Positions 1 through 6,511 of a DNA stretch of 8,207 nucleotides are shown here, one piece after another (the first letter of the stretch is position 1; every line of letters starts with the position of its first letter). The position numbers were made by a program, and so were the translations under genes. The stretch covers positions 1 through 8,207 of the forward strand of contig DATLUA010000076.1 in the NCBI GenBank assembly GCA_035533295.1, in the 5' to 3' direction. The stretch is from JAGWJU01 sp035533295. GTDB lineage: Bacteria > Elusimicrobiota > Elusimicrobia > UBA1565 > UBA9628. The notes below the pieces were generated by a model. It was not told the DNA's origin, did not search any database, and was given only the letters and a program-made list of their open reading frames with translations.

Positions 1-516
1 GTGGTGCATTCGATTCCGCGCGAGGAAATGTACAGCTCCGACTCGCGCACCTTGAAGGCGCACATCAAGGTGGCGCTGGCGGGCTACGTTTCCGAGCGCA
101 TCAAGTACGGCGTCACCACCGACGGCGTGTCCTCGGATTTCTCCAACGCCATGACCATCGCGCACGACATGGTCTGGCGCCTGGGCATGGGCGACAACGG
201 CTTCGTGGGCGATTTTACCCGCATCCCGGCCGACCAGCTCTCGGACGATTTGAAGCAAAAGCTCAACGGCATGACCCAGAAGCTCCTGCAGGACTCCATG
301 ACCGAGGTCGAGCGCACTTTGAAGGCCGACTGGCCCATCGTGGAGCGCTTCGCCGCCGAGCTCCAGGCCCGCGATGAGCTCGACTACGACGAGATCGCGG
401 CCATTTTCCAGGAATACGGCAAGCCGCCCAAATCCCTGGCCGCCTCGACGCCCGTGCCGCCCGCTGCCGCCCCGCTGCCGGCGGCCTTGGATGTCTCCAA
501 GCCCGACGTCGGTTAA
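1..516 (+). CDS. ftsH: FtsH-like ATP-dependent zinc metalloprotease, C-terminal part (5' end outside window)
   Basis: The frame is open from the first base, so this is the 3' part of a longer gene. The visible 171 residues match the end of a peptidase M41 domain. A helical stretch (about 18-37) corresponds to the FtsH segment 'ALGGRVAEELIF'. It is followed by VTTDGVSSDFSNAM, where D46 aligns with the third zinc ligand (the Asp of GASNDI in E. coli FtsH), and by the conserved AHDMVWRLGM helix. The HExxH motif, the AAA+ ATPase domain and the N-terminal membrane anchor would lie upstream. Residues 75-140 are the usual C-terminal helical bundle. The last 30 residues are an Ala/Pro-rich tail. In FtsH, hexamers at the inner membrane unfold and degrade membrane and regulatory proteins. 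The loop after the Asp is longer than in E. coli FtsH, so this may be a divergent paralogue rather than the housekeeping copy. The gene after it has its own promoter. Confidence 0.85.
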   Translation: MVHSIPREEMYSSDSRTLKAHIKVALAGYVSERIKYGVTTDGVSSDFSNAMTIAHDMVWRLGMGDNGFVGDFTRIPADQLSDDLKQKLNGMTQKLLQDSMTEVERTLKADWPIVERFAAELQARDELDYDEIAAIFQEYGKPPKSLAASTPVPPAAAPLPAALDVSKPDVG

Positions 517-542
517 AAGACGGTAATTAAAGTCCTTTTCTA

Positions 543-571
543 TTGACAAAGGCATGGCCCGGGGCTAAACT
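543..571 (+). promoter_or_regulatory. sigma70-type promoter for the low-complexity/caspase operon
   Basis: TTGACA at 543-548 is a perfect -35 box. TAAACT at 566-571 is a good -10 box, and the spacer is exactly 17 bp. Transcription would start near 578, giving a short leader before the ATG at 595. The promoter sits in the 78-bp gap after the FtsH-like gene, so the following genes can be expressed independently of it. I see no clear operator next to it. Confidence 0.75.
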
Positions 572-594
572 CCCAAAGAGGCGACGGAACGTCC

Positions 595-1560
595 ATGACC
601 ATCAAATTCTCCAAGAACAGCGACCCCTTCAAGAAATATTGGTGGGTTTTGCTGCTTATTTTTTCCGCGGTCGGGGTCTGGATTTCCTATCCCAGCTACC
701 AATCCGGCCAGGGCATGGACGCCAGCGCGTTCGGCCGCAACCTGATGACCGTGCGCCAGAGCTTGAATTCCCTCAATAATCCCGCGGGCGCCGGCGGCGC
801 GGGCGCGCCCGGCGCTCCCGTCGGCGGCTTGGCCATGAACGGCCAGGGCCAGGGAGCCTATACAAAGGAAGGGGGCGCGGCCATGGACGGCTTGTTCCCG
901 CATCCCGCGGCGGCCAAGGCGGCCGCGGCCAAGCCGCGCACCTTCGCGGACGATTTGTCGGCCATCGCGGGCATGTCCGGGCGCGGCGGCGCGGGAGGGC
1001 TTTCCGGCGCGGCGGCCTCGGCGGCGATTCCCGTCGAATCGCCTTCCCTGGGCTCGGGCTTTTCCAACGGCTCGGGCACGGGCGGGGACGGGGGTTCGAG
1101 CGCGTCGTATAGCCCGCCGCCCATCTTGGGCTCGGCCTCGGGATCGTTCAGCGAGGGCCAGACCAAGACGGGTTTGCAGAACGCCTCCGATTTAAGCGGC
1201 GCCAACGCCCCGGCCGGCGGCGGCGCTCTGGGCGCCTTGAAGTCCGCGGCGCAAAGCGCGGTCCAATCGGCCAACGAGGCCTCCAACGCCGCCGCGGCCT
1301 CGGGGCTCTCCAACAATTTTGACGGCGCGCGCGCCTCCGGGCAAATCGGCGCCATGGCCGGCGGCGGGCAGAGCGACTCGGGCGTGGGCATCGGCGGCGG
1401 CGGCGTGCCCATGAGCTTGAAGCAGAACCCGAAGGACCTCATGATCAAGAAAATCACGCCGCCGGCGCCGATGCCGGTGGCGCCCAATTCCGGAAACGCG
1501 ATGATGCAGATGATGATGATGATGTTGCCCATGCTCATGATGGGCATGATGAGCGCATGA
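595..1560 (+). CDS. Membrane-anchored Gly/Ala-rich protein with methionine-rich C-terminus
   Basis: I do not recognise this 321-aa protein. It begins with a short basic N-terminus (K4, K7, K13, K14) and one hydrophobic helix (about 15-33, rich in W, V, L, I). By the positive-inside rule it should be N-in, with the rest in the periplasm. Residues 34-60 look like an ordered segment. From about 60 to 270 the chain is low-complexity Gly/Ala/Ser with few charges and no cysteines. The protein ends in an extreme methionine tract, MMQMMMMMLPMLMMGMMSA, preceded by a proline-rich stretch (PPAPMPVAP). That tract may be a second membrane segment, a hydrophobic docking tail or a metal-binding tail; the sequence does not decide. 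A GAGG lies 13 bases upstream of the ATG, a weak and distant Shine-Dalgarno. It is first in the operon, 12 bases before the next gene. A 310-aa frame on the opposite strand is a composition artefact. Confidence 0.75.
   Translation: MTIKFSKNSDPFKKYWWVLLLIFSAVGVWISYPSYQSGQGMDASAFGRNLMTVRQSLNSLNNPAGAGGAGAPGAPVGGLAMNGQGQGAYTKEGGAAMDGLFPHPAAAKAAAAKPRTFADDLSAIAGMSGRGGAGGLSGAAASAAIPVESPSLGSGFSNGSGTGGDGGSSASYSPPPILGSASGSFSEGQTKTGLQNASDLSGANAPAGGGALGALKSAAQSAVQSANEASNAAAASGLSNNFDGARASGQIGAMAGGGQSDSGVGIGGGGVPMSLKQNPKDLMIKKITPPAPMPVAPNSGNAMMQMMMMMLPMLMMGMMSA
1512..1527 (+). repeat. (ATG)n trinucleotide tract in coding sequence
   Basis: Five ATG units follow each other and encode consecutive methionines, inside a longer Met-codon-rich stretch running from 1501 to 1560. 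Gain or loss of one unit would keep the reading frame and change the length of the Met tail. Confidence 0.7.
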
Positions 1561-1572
1561 GGACGGCGATTT

Positions 1573-3036
1573 ATGAACTTGCCAAAACCCGACATTAGGC
1601 CCGACGTGAACAAGGCGGAGAAAAAATCCTCCGGATTCTGGAGCGGGCTGTTTTCCCTCTTGAGCCGCAACCCGGTCGTGATGGAAGGCGGCGAGGACGC
1701 GGCGTCCGCCGCCGGTGGCGAGGGGTTGTTGCAGAGCCTCTCGCGCCTGGGTTTCGGCAGCGGAATTTTAGCCACCAAGGCGGGCGTCATCGCGGTGGCG
1801 CTGGCCGGCGGCTCCTTGGCCGGCGGCGTGGGCTACATGGGCTACAAGGCCATGCGCCAGGCGCCGGGCGCCGCGGGCGTCCATTCGTTTTGGCCCTTCG
1901 CCGCGCCGCCAAGTTCCTCGGCGGGCGCCGCGGGCGCGGCCGGACAGGCTTCGGGCGCGGGCGCGGCGGCGGGCGGCGGCCGGGCCCAGGATTCGCTGGC
2001 CAGCTTGCGCGCGGCCAACCCGGCCGCGGCGCGGGCCGCGCTGGCGAGCAACGCCGCCGGAGCCAAGGCGGGCGCGGCGGGCGGCGGCGCGGCGGGCGGA
2101 GCCGGCGCGCACGGCATCCCCACCTTGAACGACAACGGATTTAAGTCCGGAGACTGGCGCATCGGCGGCGGGGGCGGCGGCGGGACTTTCGCGGCCTCCA
2201 AGGGCGCGCCCTCGGCGGGCCGGAAGGCCGCGTCGGTGGGCTCGTTGGCTGGGACGAGCCGCAGTCTGGCTGATTTGGCCAAGAGCGGCATGCGCGGATT
2301 GGGCCTGGGCGGCGCCGTCGGGCAAGCCAGGCAAGTCAACGGCGAGATGACCAACCCGGGCTACGGCGGGGGCGCCAGCCGTTACGACACCGCGGGAACC
2401 AGCGGCGGCGGCACGCCCATCGGAGGCGCGGGTGCCGGCGCCTCCCTGGGCGGGGCCGGAACGGGCTCCGGTGCGGGCAACGCGAACGCGCCCACCAACG
2501 GCGGCAGCAACAACCAGCAATACGGCGCGCCGCCCACGCCGACGGCCGGTTCCAGCGCCGCGCCGTGGCAGGGGATGTTGAACGAGGCGATGCTCATGGC
2601 CTTCCTCGCGGCTCTCCTTATCTTTATCGCAAACAAAGTGAAAGATATCGCCGGTTATGGGGAAACGCTTGCCATGGTACTGGCTGGCCTCGCGGCGCTG
2701 CTGGGCATCATCGAGATTACTCTGGGCGCGGCCATCGGCGGTCAAGGCCAACAGGCTGTCGGTTCCATGTTTACTCTTTCAGGAGGACTAATCGCCGCCA
2801 GCGCGGTGGCGATGATCTTCTCCCAGAGCGCCAGTGGAGATACGCAGACATTGCTTCAAAACATCACCAAATACGCCGGCGTCGGAGCCGTCGTGGCCGC
2901 GATGGGCGCCTACATGCAGGGCGGCGGCATGAGCGGCACGGGCGGCTCGGGCAGCCTGGGCGGCTACGCCTCAATTACTCCGCCCAGCGCCCAGGTCGTG
3001 GTCATCGAGGCCGCGCCGAGCGAGAGGATAGGATAA
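1573..3036 (+). CDS. Gly/Ala-rich membrane protein with C-terminal multi-helix module (paralogue of next gene)
   Basis: This 487-aa protein is not recognised. A GAGGA (1559-1563) overlapping the previous stop codon is a good Shine-Dalgarno, 9 bases before the ATG. Residues 1-63 are hydrophilic with lysines and likely cytoplasmic. A glycine-rich TM helix follows at about 65-91. Residues 95-325 are low-complexity Gly/Ala/Ser with occasional basic spots (GRKAAS, TSRS, GMRG). The hinge SSAAPWQGM (W332) leads into a hydrophobic C-terminal module with helices near 339-353, 365-388, 396-416 and 434-448. A polar GGQGQQ turn lies between the second and third. A short Gly-rich tail closes the protein. 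The same hinge and helix pattern recurs in the next gene product, so the two are paralogues. The short helices with a Gly/Gln turn loosely recall TrbC/VirB2-like pilins, but I could not verify this. The stop is 3 bases before the next start, so translational coupling is likely. Confidence 0.75.
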   Translation: MNLPKPDIRPDVNKAEKKSSGFWSGLFSLLSRNPVVMEGGEDAASAAGGEGLLQSLSRLGFGSGILATKAGVIAVALAGGSLAGGVGYMGYKAMRQAPGAAGVHSFWPFAAPPSSSAGAAGAAGQASGAGAAAGGGRAQDSLASLRAANPAAARAALASNAAGAKAGAAGGGAAGGAGAHGIPTLNDNGFKSGDWRIGGGGGGGTFAASKGAPSAGRKAASVGSLAGTSRSLADLAKSGMRGLGLGGAVGQARQVNGEMTNPGYGGGASRYDTAGTSGGGTPIGGAGAGASLGGAGTGSGAGNANAPTNGGSNNQQYGAPPTPTAGSSAAPWQGMLNEAMLMAFLAALLIFIANKVKDIAGYGETLAMVLAGLAALLGIIEITLGAAIGGQGQQAVGSMFTLSGGLIAASAVAMIFSQSASGDTQTLLQNITKYAGVGAVVAAMGAYMQGGGMSGTGGSGSLGGYASITPPSAQVVVIEAAPSERIG

Positions 3037-3039
3037 ACC

Positions 3040-4500
3040 ATGGACGCCCAAGCGCAGGTTCCCGTCGTCAAGCTGGCCAAGGTCGGCCGGAAAAAGAACA
3101 AGAAAGACAAACTCCTGCCGTTCTTGCCCGATTTCCTAAGCGGCTCCTCAACGCCTTGGGGCGCGGGCGCGGGGCTCTCCCTGGGCGCGAAGATGGCGAT
3201 TATCGTCGCGGTGTCTACCTTGGGCGTGGGCGCTTACCAAGTTGGAAAAACCTTGAAGCCCGGCGCGGCGGGACAGGCCGGCGCCAAGGGGCTGGGGAAC
3301 ATTTTCGCCAAACCCAATTACGGCAGCGTCTCGGGCCTGCCCACCAGCAAGCCGTGGTACCAGAATTCCCTGGGCCTGGCGGACGCCAATGGCGGCATTC
3401 CCGGCGCGGGCGCGGACAACGCCGCGGCGGGAGCCGCAAACGGCGCGGCCGCCGGGAATGGAGCCGCCGCCGGGACCGGCGCCGCGGGCGCGGCAGCCAA
3501 CGGCGCGGCCTCGCCCTTTGACGCCTTGGCCAAAGCCAAGGCCCTGGCCGCCGCCAAGGCCAAGGCGCAGGCCGCCGGGCAGGGCGCGGGCTCGGATGAG
3601 GGTTTGGGAAGCGGCGTCGGCGGCATGGGCTCCGATTTGGGCGGGCCGTCCTCGGTCGCCGGCGGATCTTCCTTGGAAGGATTGTCCGCCGGGCTTGGCG
3701 GCGGCATTCCCGGCGCGGGCGGAAAAAAATCCGCGGGGAAAACTCCCGGGAAAATCGCTTTTGATGGCTCGGGTTCAGGCTTGAAGGCGCTCGCGGGTCC
3801 CGGCAGCGGCTCGGGGCAAGGGCTGGGCGCCATGGGGCAGCTCAGGAACATCCACGGCATGAACCCCTACACCACCTCCTCCAACCCGCAGATGGCGCAG
3901 GCCGCCTCGGGCCAGGGTTTCGACACGGGGCAGGGCGGCGGCTCGTCCTTGGCCGGCACCGGCATCACGGGCGGCTCGGGCAACGCGCCCGCGCCCAGCC
4001 AGGACGGCAGCGGCAACGGCGGCCCGACCAACGGCGGCTCTCAAGGCAGCGGCAACTTCGGCGGAACGACGACGACTCCGCCGCCCTCGGCGGGCGCCAC
4101 GGCCGCGCCTTGGGCGGGGATGGTTGATTGGGCCGGTAAACTTTTAGCTTTGGCTGGACTTCTATTGACTGTTGCAACAGCGTTTTTATGGTTGTCTTAC
4201 ATAGGCACTATTACTTCTGAAATTTGGCAGACTATTGCTGTGTGGATGGCAAAAGTTGCAGCTGTCTTAGCTGGTTTCGCCACATTAATGGGGCTTGCCA
4301 TGATAGGCATGGGACAGAGCGGAGTAGGAACCTTGATTACTGCCCTTGGTGGAATTACAACGTATGCTTCTTACCTGATCGGGTGGGGAGCGTTAGATGC
4401 TCCTCAGTGGATGGCCGACAATGTAGGACTAACAACAGTACTTTTTCTGACAACTTCTACTGCTGATATGGCTGTCGGTGCCGTACATTGGAGCGGCTGA
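3040..4500 (+). CDS. Gly/Ala-rich membrane protein with C-terminal multi-helix module (paralogue of previous gene)
   Basis: This 486-aa protein has the same plan as the one before it. A TAGGA (3029-3033) 6 bases before the ATG serves as ribosome binding site. The N-terminus is strongly basic (KLAKVGRKKNKKDK), hence cytoplasmic, and is followed by a TM helix at about 45-67. Residues 72-350 are Gly/Ala/Ser-rich low complexity. They include a Lys/Ala stretch (about 160-177) and two copies of GGIPGAG encoded by an exact 22-bp repeat. After PTNGGS and a Thr/Pro stretch comes the hinge ATAAPWAGM (W358). Hydrophobic helices follow near 366-390, 397-424 and 429-450, and then a tail of about 35 residues. 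The segment VLAGFATLMG aligns with VLAGLAALLG in the neighbour. Base composition drops sharply just after the hinge codons: 45 of 60 bases are G or C at 3481-3540, against 24 of 60 at 4141-4200. The membrane module may therefore have a different origin from the rest. Function unknown. Confidence 0.75.
   Translation: MDAQAQVPVVKLAKVGRKKNKKDKLLPFLPDFLSGSSTPWGAGAGLSLGAKMAIIVAVSTLGVGAYQVGKTLKPGAAGQAGAKGLGNIFAKPNYGSVSGLPTSKPWYQNSLGLADANGGIPGAGADNAAAGAANGAAAGNGAAAGTGAAGAAANGAASPFDALAKAKALAAAKAKAQAAGQGAGSDEGLGSGVGGMGSDLGGPSSVAGGSSLEGLSAGLGGGIPGAGGKKSAGKTPGKIAFDGSGSGLKALAGPGSGSGQGLGAMGQLRNIHGMNPYTTSSNPQMAQAASGQGFDTGQGGGSSLAGTGITGGSGNAPAPSQDGSGNGGPTNGGSQGSGNFGGTTTTPPPSAGATAAPWAGMVDWAGKLLALAGLLLTVATAFLWLSYIGTITSEIWQTIAVWMAKVAAVLAGFATLMGLAMIGMGQSGVGTLITALGGITTYASYLIGWGALDAPQWMADNVGLTTVLFLTTSTADMAVGAVHWSG
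3391..3412 (+). repeat. 22-bp direct repeat, copy 1 (encodes GGIPGAG)
   Basis: This 22-bp segment is repeated exactly at 3700-3721, in the same reading frame of the same gene. It fits internal duplication within the low-complexity region. Confidence 0.7.
3700..3721 (+). repeat. 22-bp direct repeat, copy 2 (encodes GGIPGAG)
   Basis: Exact copy of 3391-3412, 309 bp downstream and in frame. Confidence 0.7.
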
Positions 4501-4514
4501 ATACACTTTCCGCT

Positions 4515-4518
4515 GGAG
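4515..4518 (+). promoter_or_regulatory. Shine-Dalgarno deciding the caspase gene start
   Basis: GGAG lies directly against the TTG at 4519, which leaves no room for that codon to start translation. It is 6 bases before a second in-frame TTG at 4525, a normal spacing. I therefore place the start at 4525. Confidence 0.55.
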
Positions 4519-4524
4519 TTGATT

Positions 4525-5979
4525 TTGTACTCGAAACGATGGCTCTACTTCCTTTTTTTAGCTTCTTTGCTGTCGGCTTGCGTCGCTCCTCCCCAAAATC
4601 GCTTGATTAAGGACGCCTACTTAGGCAATTTAGGCTCGGTGAAGAGCCTCCTCTCGAATACCGAAAATATTGATATCAACGCGAGCGGAGTAGGTATTTT
4701 TAATAGGTTTAATCCAATTACGATGGCGGTCGAAGGAAACCATCCGGACATGATGAAATTTTTATTGGAACAAGGAGCTGACGTCAACGGCACGGACGTT
4801 AAGGGGAACTCGGCGCTTGTTTACGCGGCAATGCATGATTATTACGACATGGGAAATTTGCTGATTGTACACGGCGCCGACGTTAATTTAAAAAATCATC
4901 TTGGCGTTACCCCGCTCATGTTCGCGGCTAAATATAACTCGATAAACGTCGCTAAATTATTGGTCGGGCACGGTGCGAACGTCATGGAGATAAACGCGCA
5001 GAAGGGGACCGCGATAGACATAGCAAAGCGGAATCACAACATGGCGCTGGCCAAGTATCTTGAGGAGCATGCGGCTGATCAGAGCCAAAGTGCGGCTTCC
5101 GCGGCGCCGGCGACTGTGCCATCCGAGTCCTCCGCACCATCCGTTGCGTCCGCCCCTTCCGTTCCTTCTTCTCCCGCCGTTCCCGCGTATTCTCTTCCCT
5201 TGGCTCCGCCCGACTACCACGAGGCCGAGCACGCGGACGACTACGCCGTGGTCGTGGGCATCGCGAACTACCAGAATTTGCCGCCGGCCGAGTTCGCGGA
5301 CCGCGACGCCGAGGCGGTCAAGAATTATTTGCTGGCCCTGGGCTATCCCGAACGAAACATCGTGCTTTTGACCGGCGACCATGCCACGCGCACGGGGCTG
5401 GTCAAGGAAATCGAAAGCTGGCTGCCCGAGAACGTCGATGCCAAGTCCACGGTGTTTTTCTACTATTCCGGCCACGGCGCGCCCGACGTGGAGAGCGGCG
5501 CGGCCTACCTGGTGCCCTGGGACGGCGACCCGGAATATCTCTCGGACACGGCCTATCCGCTAAGCCGCCTCTACAAGGAGCTGGGCGCCCTGCCCGCCAA
5601 GCACGTCGTGGTGGCGCTGGACTCCTGCTTCTCGGGCGCCGGCGGGCGCTCGGTGCTGGCCGCGGGCGTGCGGCCCTTGGTCACCGAGGTGGACGAAGGC
5701 TTCGTCAATGCCGGCGGCAAAATCGTGGCGCTCTCGGCCTCGCGCGCCAACCAGGTCTCGGGCGATTTACCCCAGGCCGGGCACGGGCTCTTCACCTACT
5801 ATCTCTTGAAGGGCCTAAACGGCGGCGCGCTGGATTCGGATGGTCACGTGACCTTGGAATCGCTCTATCAATACATCGCGCCGCGCGTCGAGGACGCGGC
5901 CCGGCGCGTCAACCGCGATCAGGCGCCGCAGCTCTGGCCCGCGGACTTGGGCTCCTCCTCCAACCTGGTCCTGCGCTGA
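4525..5979 (+). CDS. Lipoprotein with ankyrin repeats and C14 caspase/metacaspase domain
   Basis: About 484 aa from the TTG at 4525 (486 from the TTG at 4519). Residues 1-19 are a lipoprotein signal peptide with lipobox LSAC (C19). V20 follows, with no Asp retention signal, so outer-membrane sorting is likely. Residues 30-184 hold about five ankyrin repeats, with clear LLEQGADVN, HGADVN and GVTPLMFAA signatures. The first repeat has an unusually long loop before NPITMAV. Residues 185-235 form an Ala/Pro/Ser linker. The caspase domain starts at about 240 (YAVVVGIANY) and runs to the end. It has the catalytic H317 in YYSGHG and C368 in LDSCFSG, 51 residues apart. D366, and D259 or D261, sit where metacaspases have the acidic S1-pocket residues, which predicts cleavage after Arg/Lys rather than Asp. 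The gene is last in the operon, 24 bp after the preceding stop. Its ankyrin half is AT-richer than its caspase half. The substrate is unknown; the neighbouring envelope proteins are candidates by inference only. Confidence 0.88.
   Translation: MYSKRWLYFLFLASLLSACVAPPQNRLIKDAYLGNLGSVKSLLSNTENIDINASGVGIFNRFNPITMAVEGNHPDMMKFLLEQGADVNGTDVKGNSALVYAAMHDYYDMGNLLIVHGADVNLKNHLGVTPLMFAAKYNSINVAKLLVGHGANVMEINAQKGTAIDIAKRNHNMALAKYLEEHAADQSQSAASAAPATVPSESSAPSVASAPSVPSSPAVPAYSLPLAPPDYHEAEHADDYAVVVGIANYQNLPPAEFADRDAEAVKNYLLALGYPERNIVLLTGDHATRTGLVKEIESWLPENVDAKSTVFFYYSGHGAPDVESGAAYLVPWDGDPEYLSDTAYPLSRLYKELGALPAKHVVVALDSCFSGAGGRSVLAAGVRPLVTEVDEGFVNAGGKIVALSASRANQVSGDLPQAGHGLFTYYLLKGLNGGALDSDGHVTLESLYQYIAPRVEDAARRVNRDQAPQLWPADLGSSSNLVLR
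5877..5943 (+). repeat. 67-bp exact direct repeat, copy 1 (caspase gene C-terminal codons)
   Basis: By base-by-base reading these 67 bases, encoding APRVEDAARRVNRDQAPQLW and flanking residues near the end of the intact caspase, recur identically at 7244-7310. The following 36 bases are related but diverged. Confidence 0.9.
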
Positions 5980-6109
5980 CGGCGGGAGTAGGGTAGAATT
6001 GCGGCGTAACGGGGGCGCCCAGAAAAAGAACGCGGCGGTTTTTATTTTGGCGGCGGCGGCTTTCAGTGCGGCGCAAAGCTGTGGGCGAACAGCTGGGACA
6101 CGAGCTATC

Positions 6110-6138
6110 TTGACCTTCAAAAAATCTGGACGGATAAT
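6110..6138 (+). promoter_or_regulatory. sigma70-like promoter upstream of the small secreted-protein gene
   Basis: TTGACC at 6110-6115 and GATAAT at 6133-6138 are each one mismatch from consensus and are separated by exactly 17 bp. Transcription would start near 6145. This would give a leader of about 365 bases before the ATG at 6512, containing the hairpins at 6195-6229. No better promoter is visible nearer that gene. Confidence 0.5.
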
Positions 6139-6194
6139 GCCCCTGGCCATCCCCAAAACCGCGTTTTATCTGTATTCGAGATGAAGAGGGGGTT

Positions 6195-6229
6195 GATAGG
6201 GGATCGGGGGGATCCCTATCCCCCGATCC
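6195..6229 (+). promoter_or_regulatory. Two mutually exclusive stem-loops (possible attenuator-like leader element)
   Basis: A perfect 10-bp stem pairs GGATCGGGGG (6201-6210) with CCCCCGATCC (6220-6229) across a 9-base loop. The segment 6195-6205 can instead pair with 6211-6220 (GATAGGGGATC against GATCCCTATC, one bulge). The two stems share bases, so only one can form at a time. No T-run follows the stronger stem, so it is not a standard intrinsic terminator. Confidence 0.45.
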
Positions 6230-6237
6230 AGGCGTAG

Positions 6238-6499
6238 GCGCCGTCAGATTCCTTGCGCGCCAGGCTATCCCGGATGAGCGGGCCTAATCCCGCGTATACC
6301 TATTCACCTCACCATTGCCAGGGGCGATATAAGCAGCGAAACCTTTTTCGTGGTATGGAAAATTGCGCTTGGGATTTTTGCGCTGGGAGCCGCATGGGCC
6401 CCCTTGGCCTAGGCCCTTTAGCCCGGCAGCTTGACCCATGGGGCCCAGGCGCGGCCGGGCGCTTTCGCCTATCCTCTTGCCATAGGACGTTGAAGGACC
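6238..6499. other. Gene-free stretch with several inverted repeats
   Basis: I see no convincing gene here. The stretch holds a GCGGG/CCCGC stem-loop (6278-6282 with 6289-6293) and an 8-bp inverted repeat TGGGCCCC/GGGGCCCA (6395-6402 with 6440-6447). Between those arms is the 10-bp palindrome GGCCTAGGCC (6406-6415). A CCTAT/ATAGG stem (6468-6472 with 6482-6486) lies just before the ribosome binding site of the next gene. It may be a structured 5' leader or decayed sequence. Confidence 0.4.
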
Positions 6500-6511
6500 A
6501 AGGAGGAACTC

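Larger units (their letters stand above)
5999..6237 (+). pseudogene. Possible frameshifted small secreted-protein gene
   Basis: A TTG at 5999, 5 bases after AGGG and 19 bp after the caspase stop, opens a frame encoding a convincing signal peptide: basic start, then AAVFILAAAAFSAAQS. That frame ends at a TGA at 6182. In the -1 frame, from about 6076 to the TAG at 6235, the translation reads KLWANSWDTSYLDLQKIW followed by more polar, protein-like residues. It has no start codon of its own. The simplest reading is one short gene broken by an indel, perhaps in the A or T runs at 6023-6043. There is no obvious slippery heptamer for programmed frameshifting. The same bases also contain a promoter-like sequence, so the protein-like look could be chance. 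Low confidence. Confidence 0.3.

Noticed and set aside
515..539. Possible terminator after the FtsH-like gene (AAAAGAC with GTCCTTTT)
   Set aside because: The stem is short, AT-rich and needs a bulge. It is too weak to call a terminator, and the bases are better explained as the approach to the promoter.
858..1790. 310-aa open frame on the minus strand
   Set aside because: It lies opposite a high-GC, Gly/Ala-coding region, where stop codons are rare on every strand. It is Pro/Ala/Ser-rich with no domain signature, and it crosses the junction of two well-supported plus-strand genes.
1768..2751. 327-aa open frame on the minus strand
   Set aside because: Its Arg/Gly/Ala-rich translation is the mirror of the low-complexity coding strand. 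The ribosome binding sites and the TM pattern support the plus-strand gene.
2565..3521. 318-aa plus-strand frame overlapping genes 2 and 3
   Set aside because: It is extremely Arg-rich and spans two genes with good Shine-Dalgarno sequences, so it is a composition shadow.
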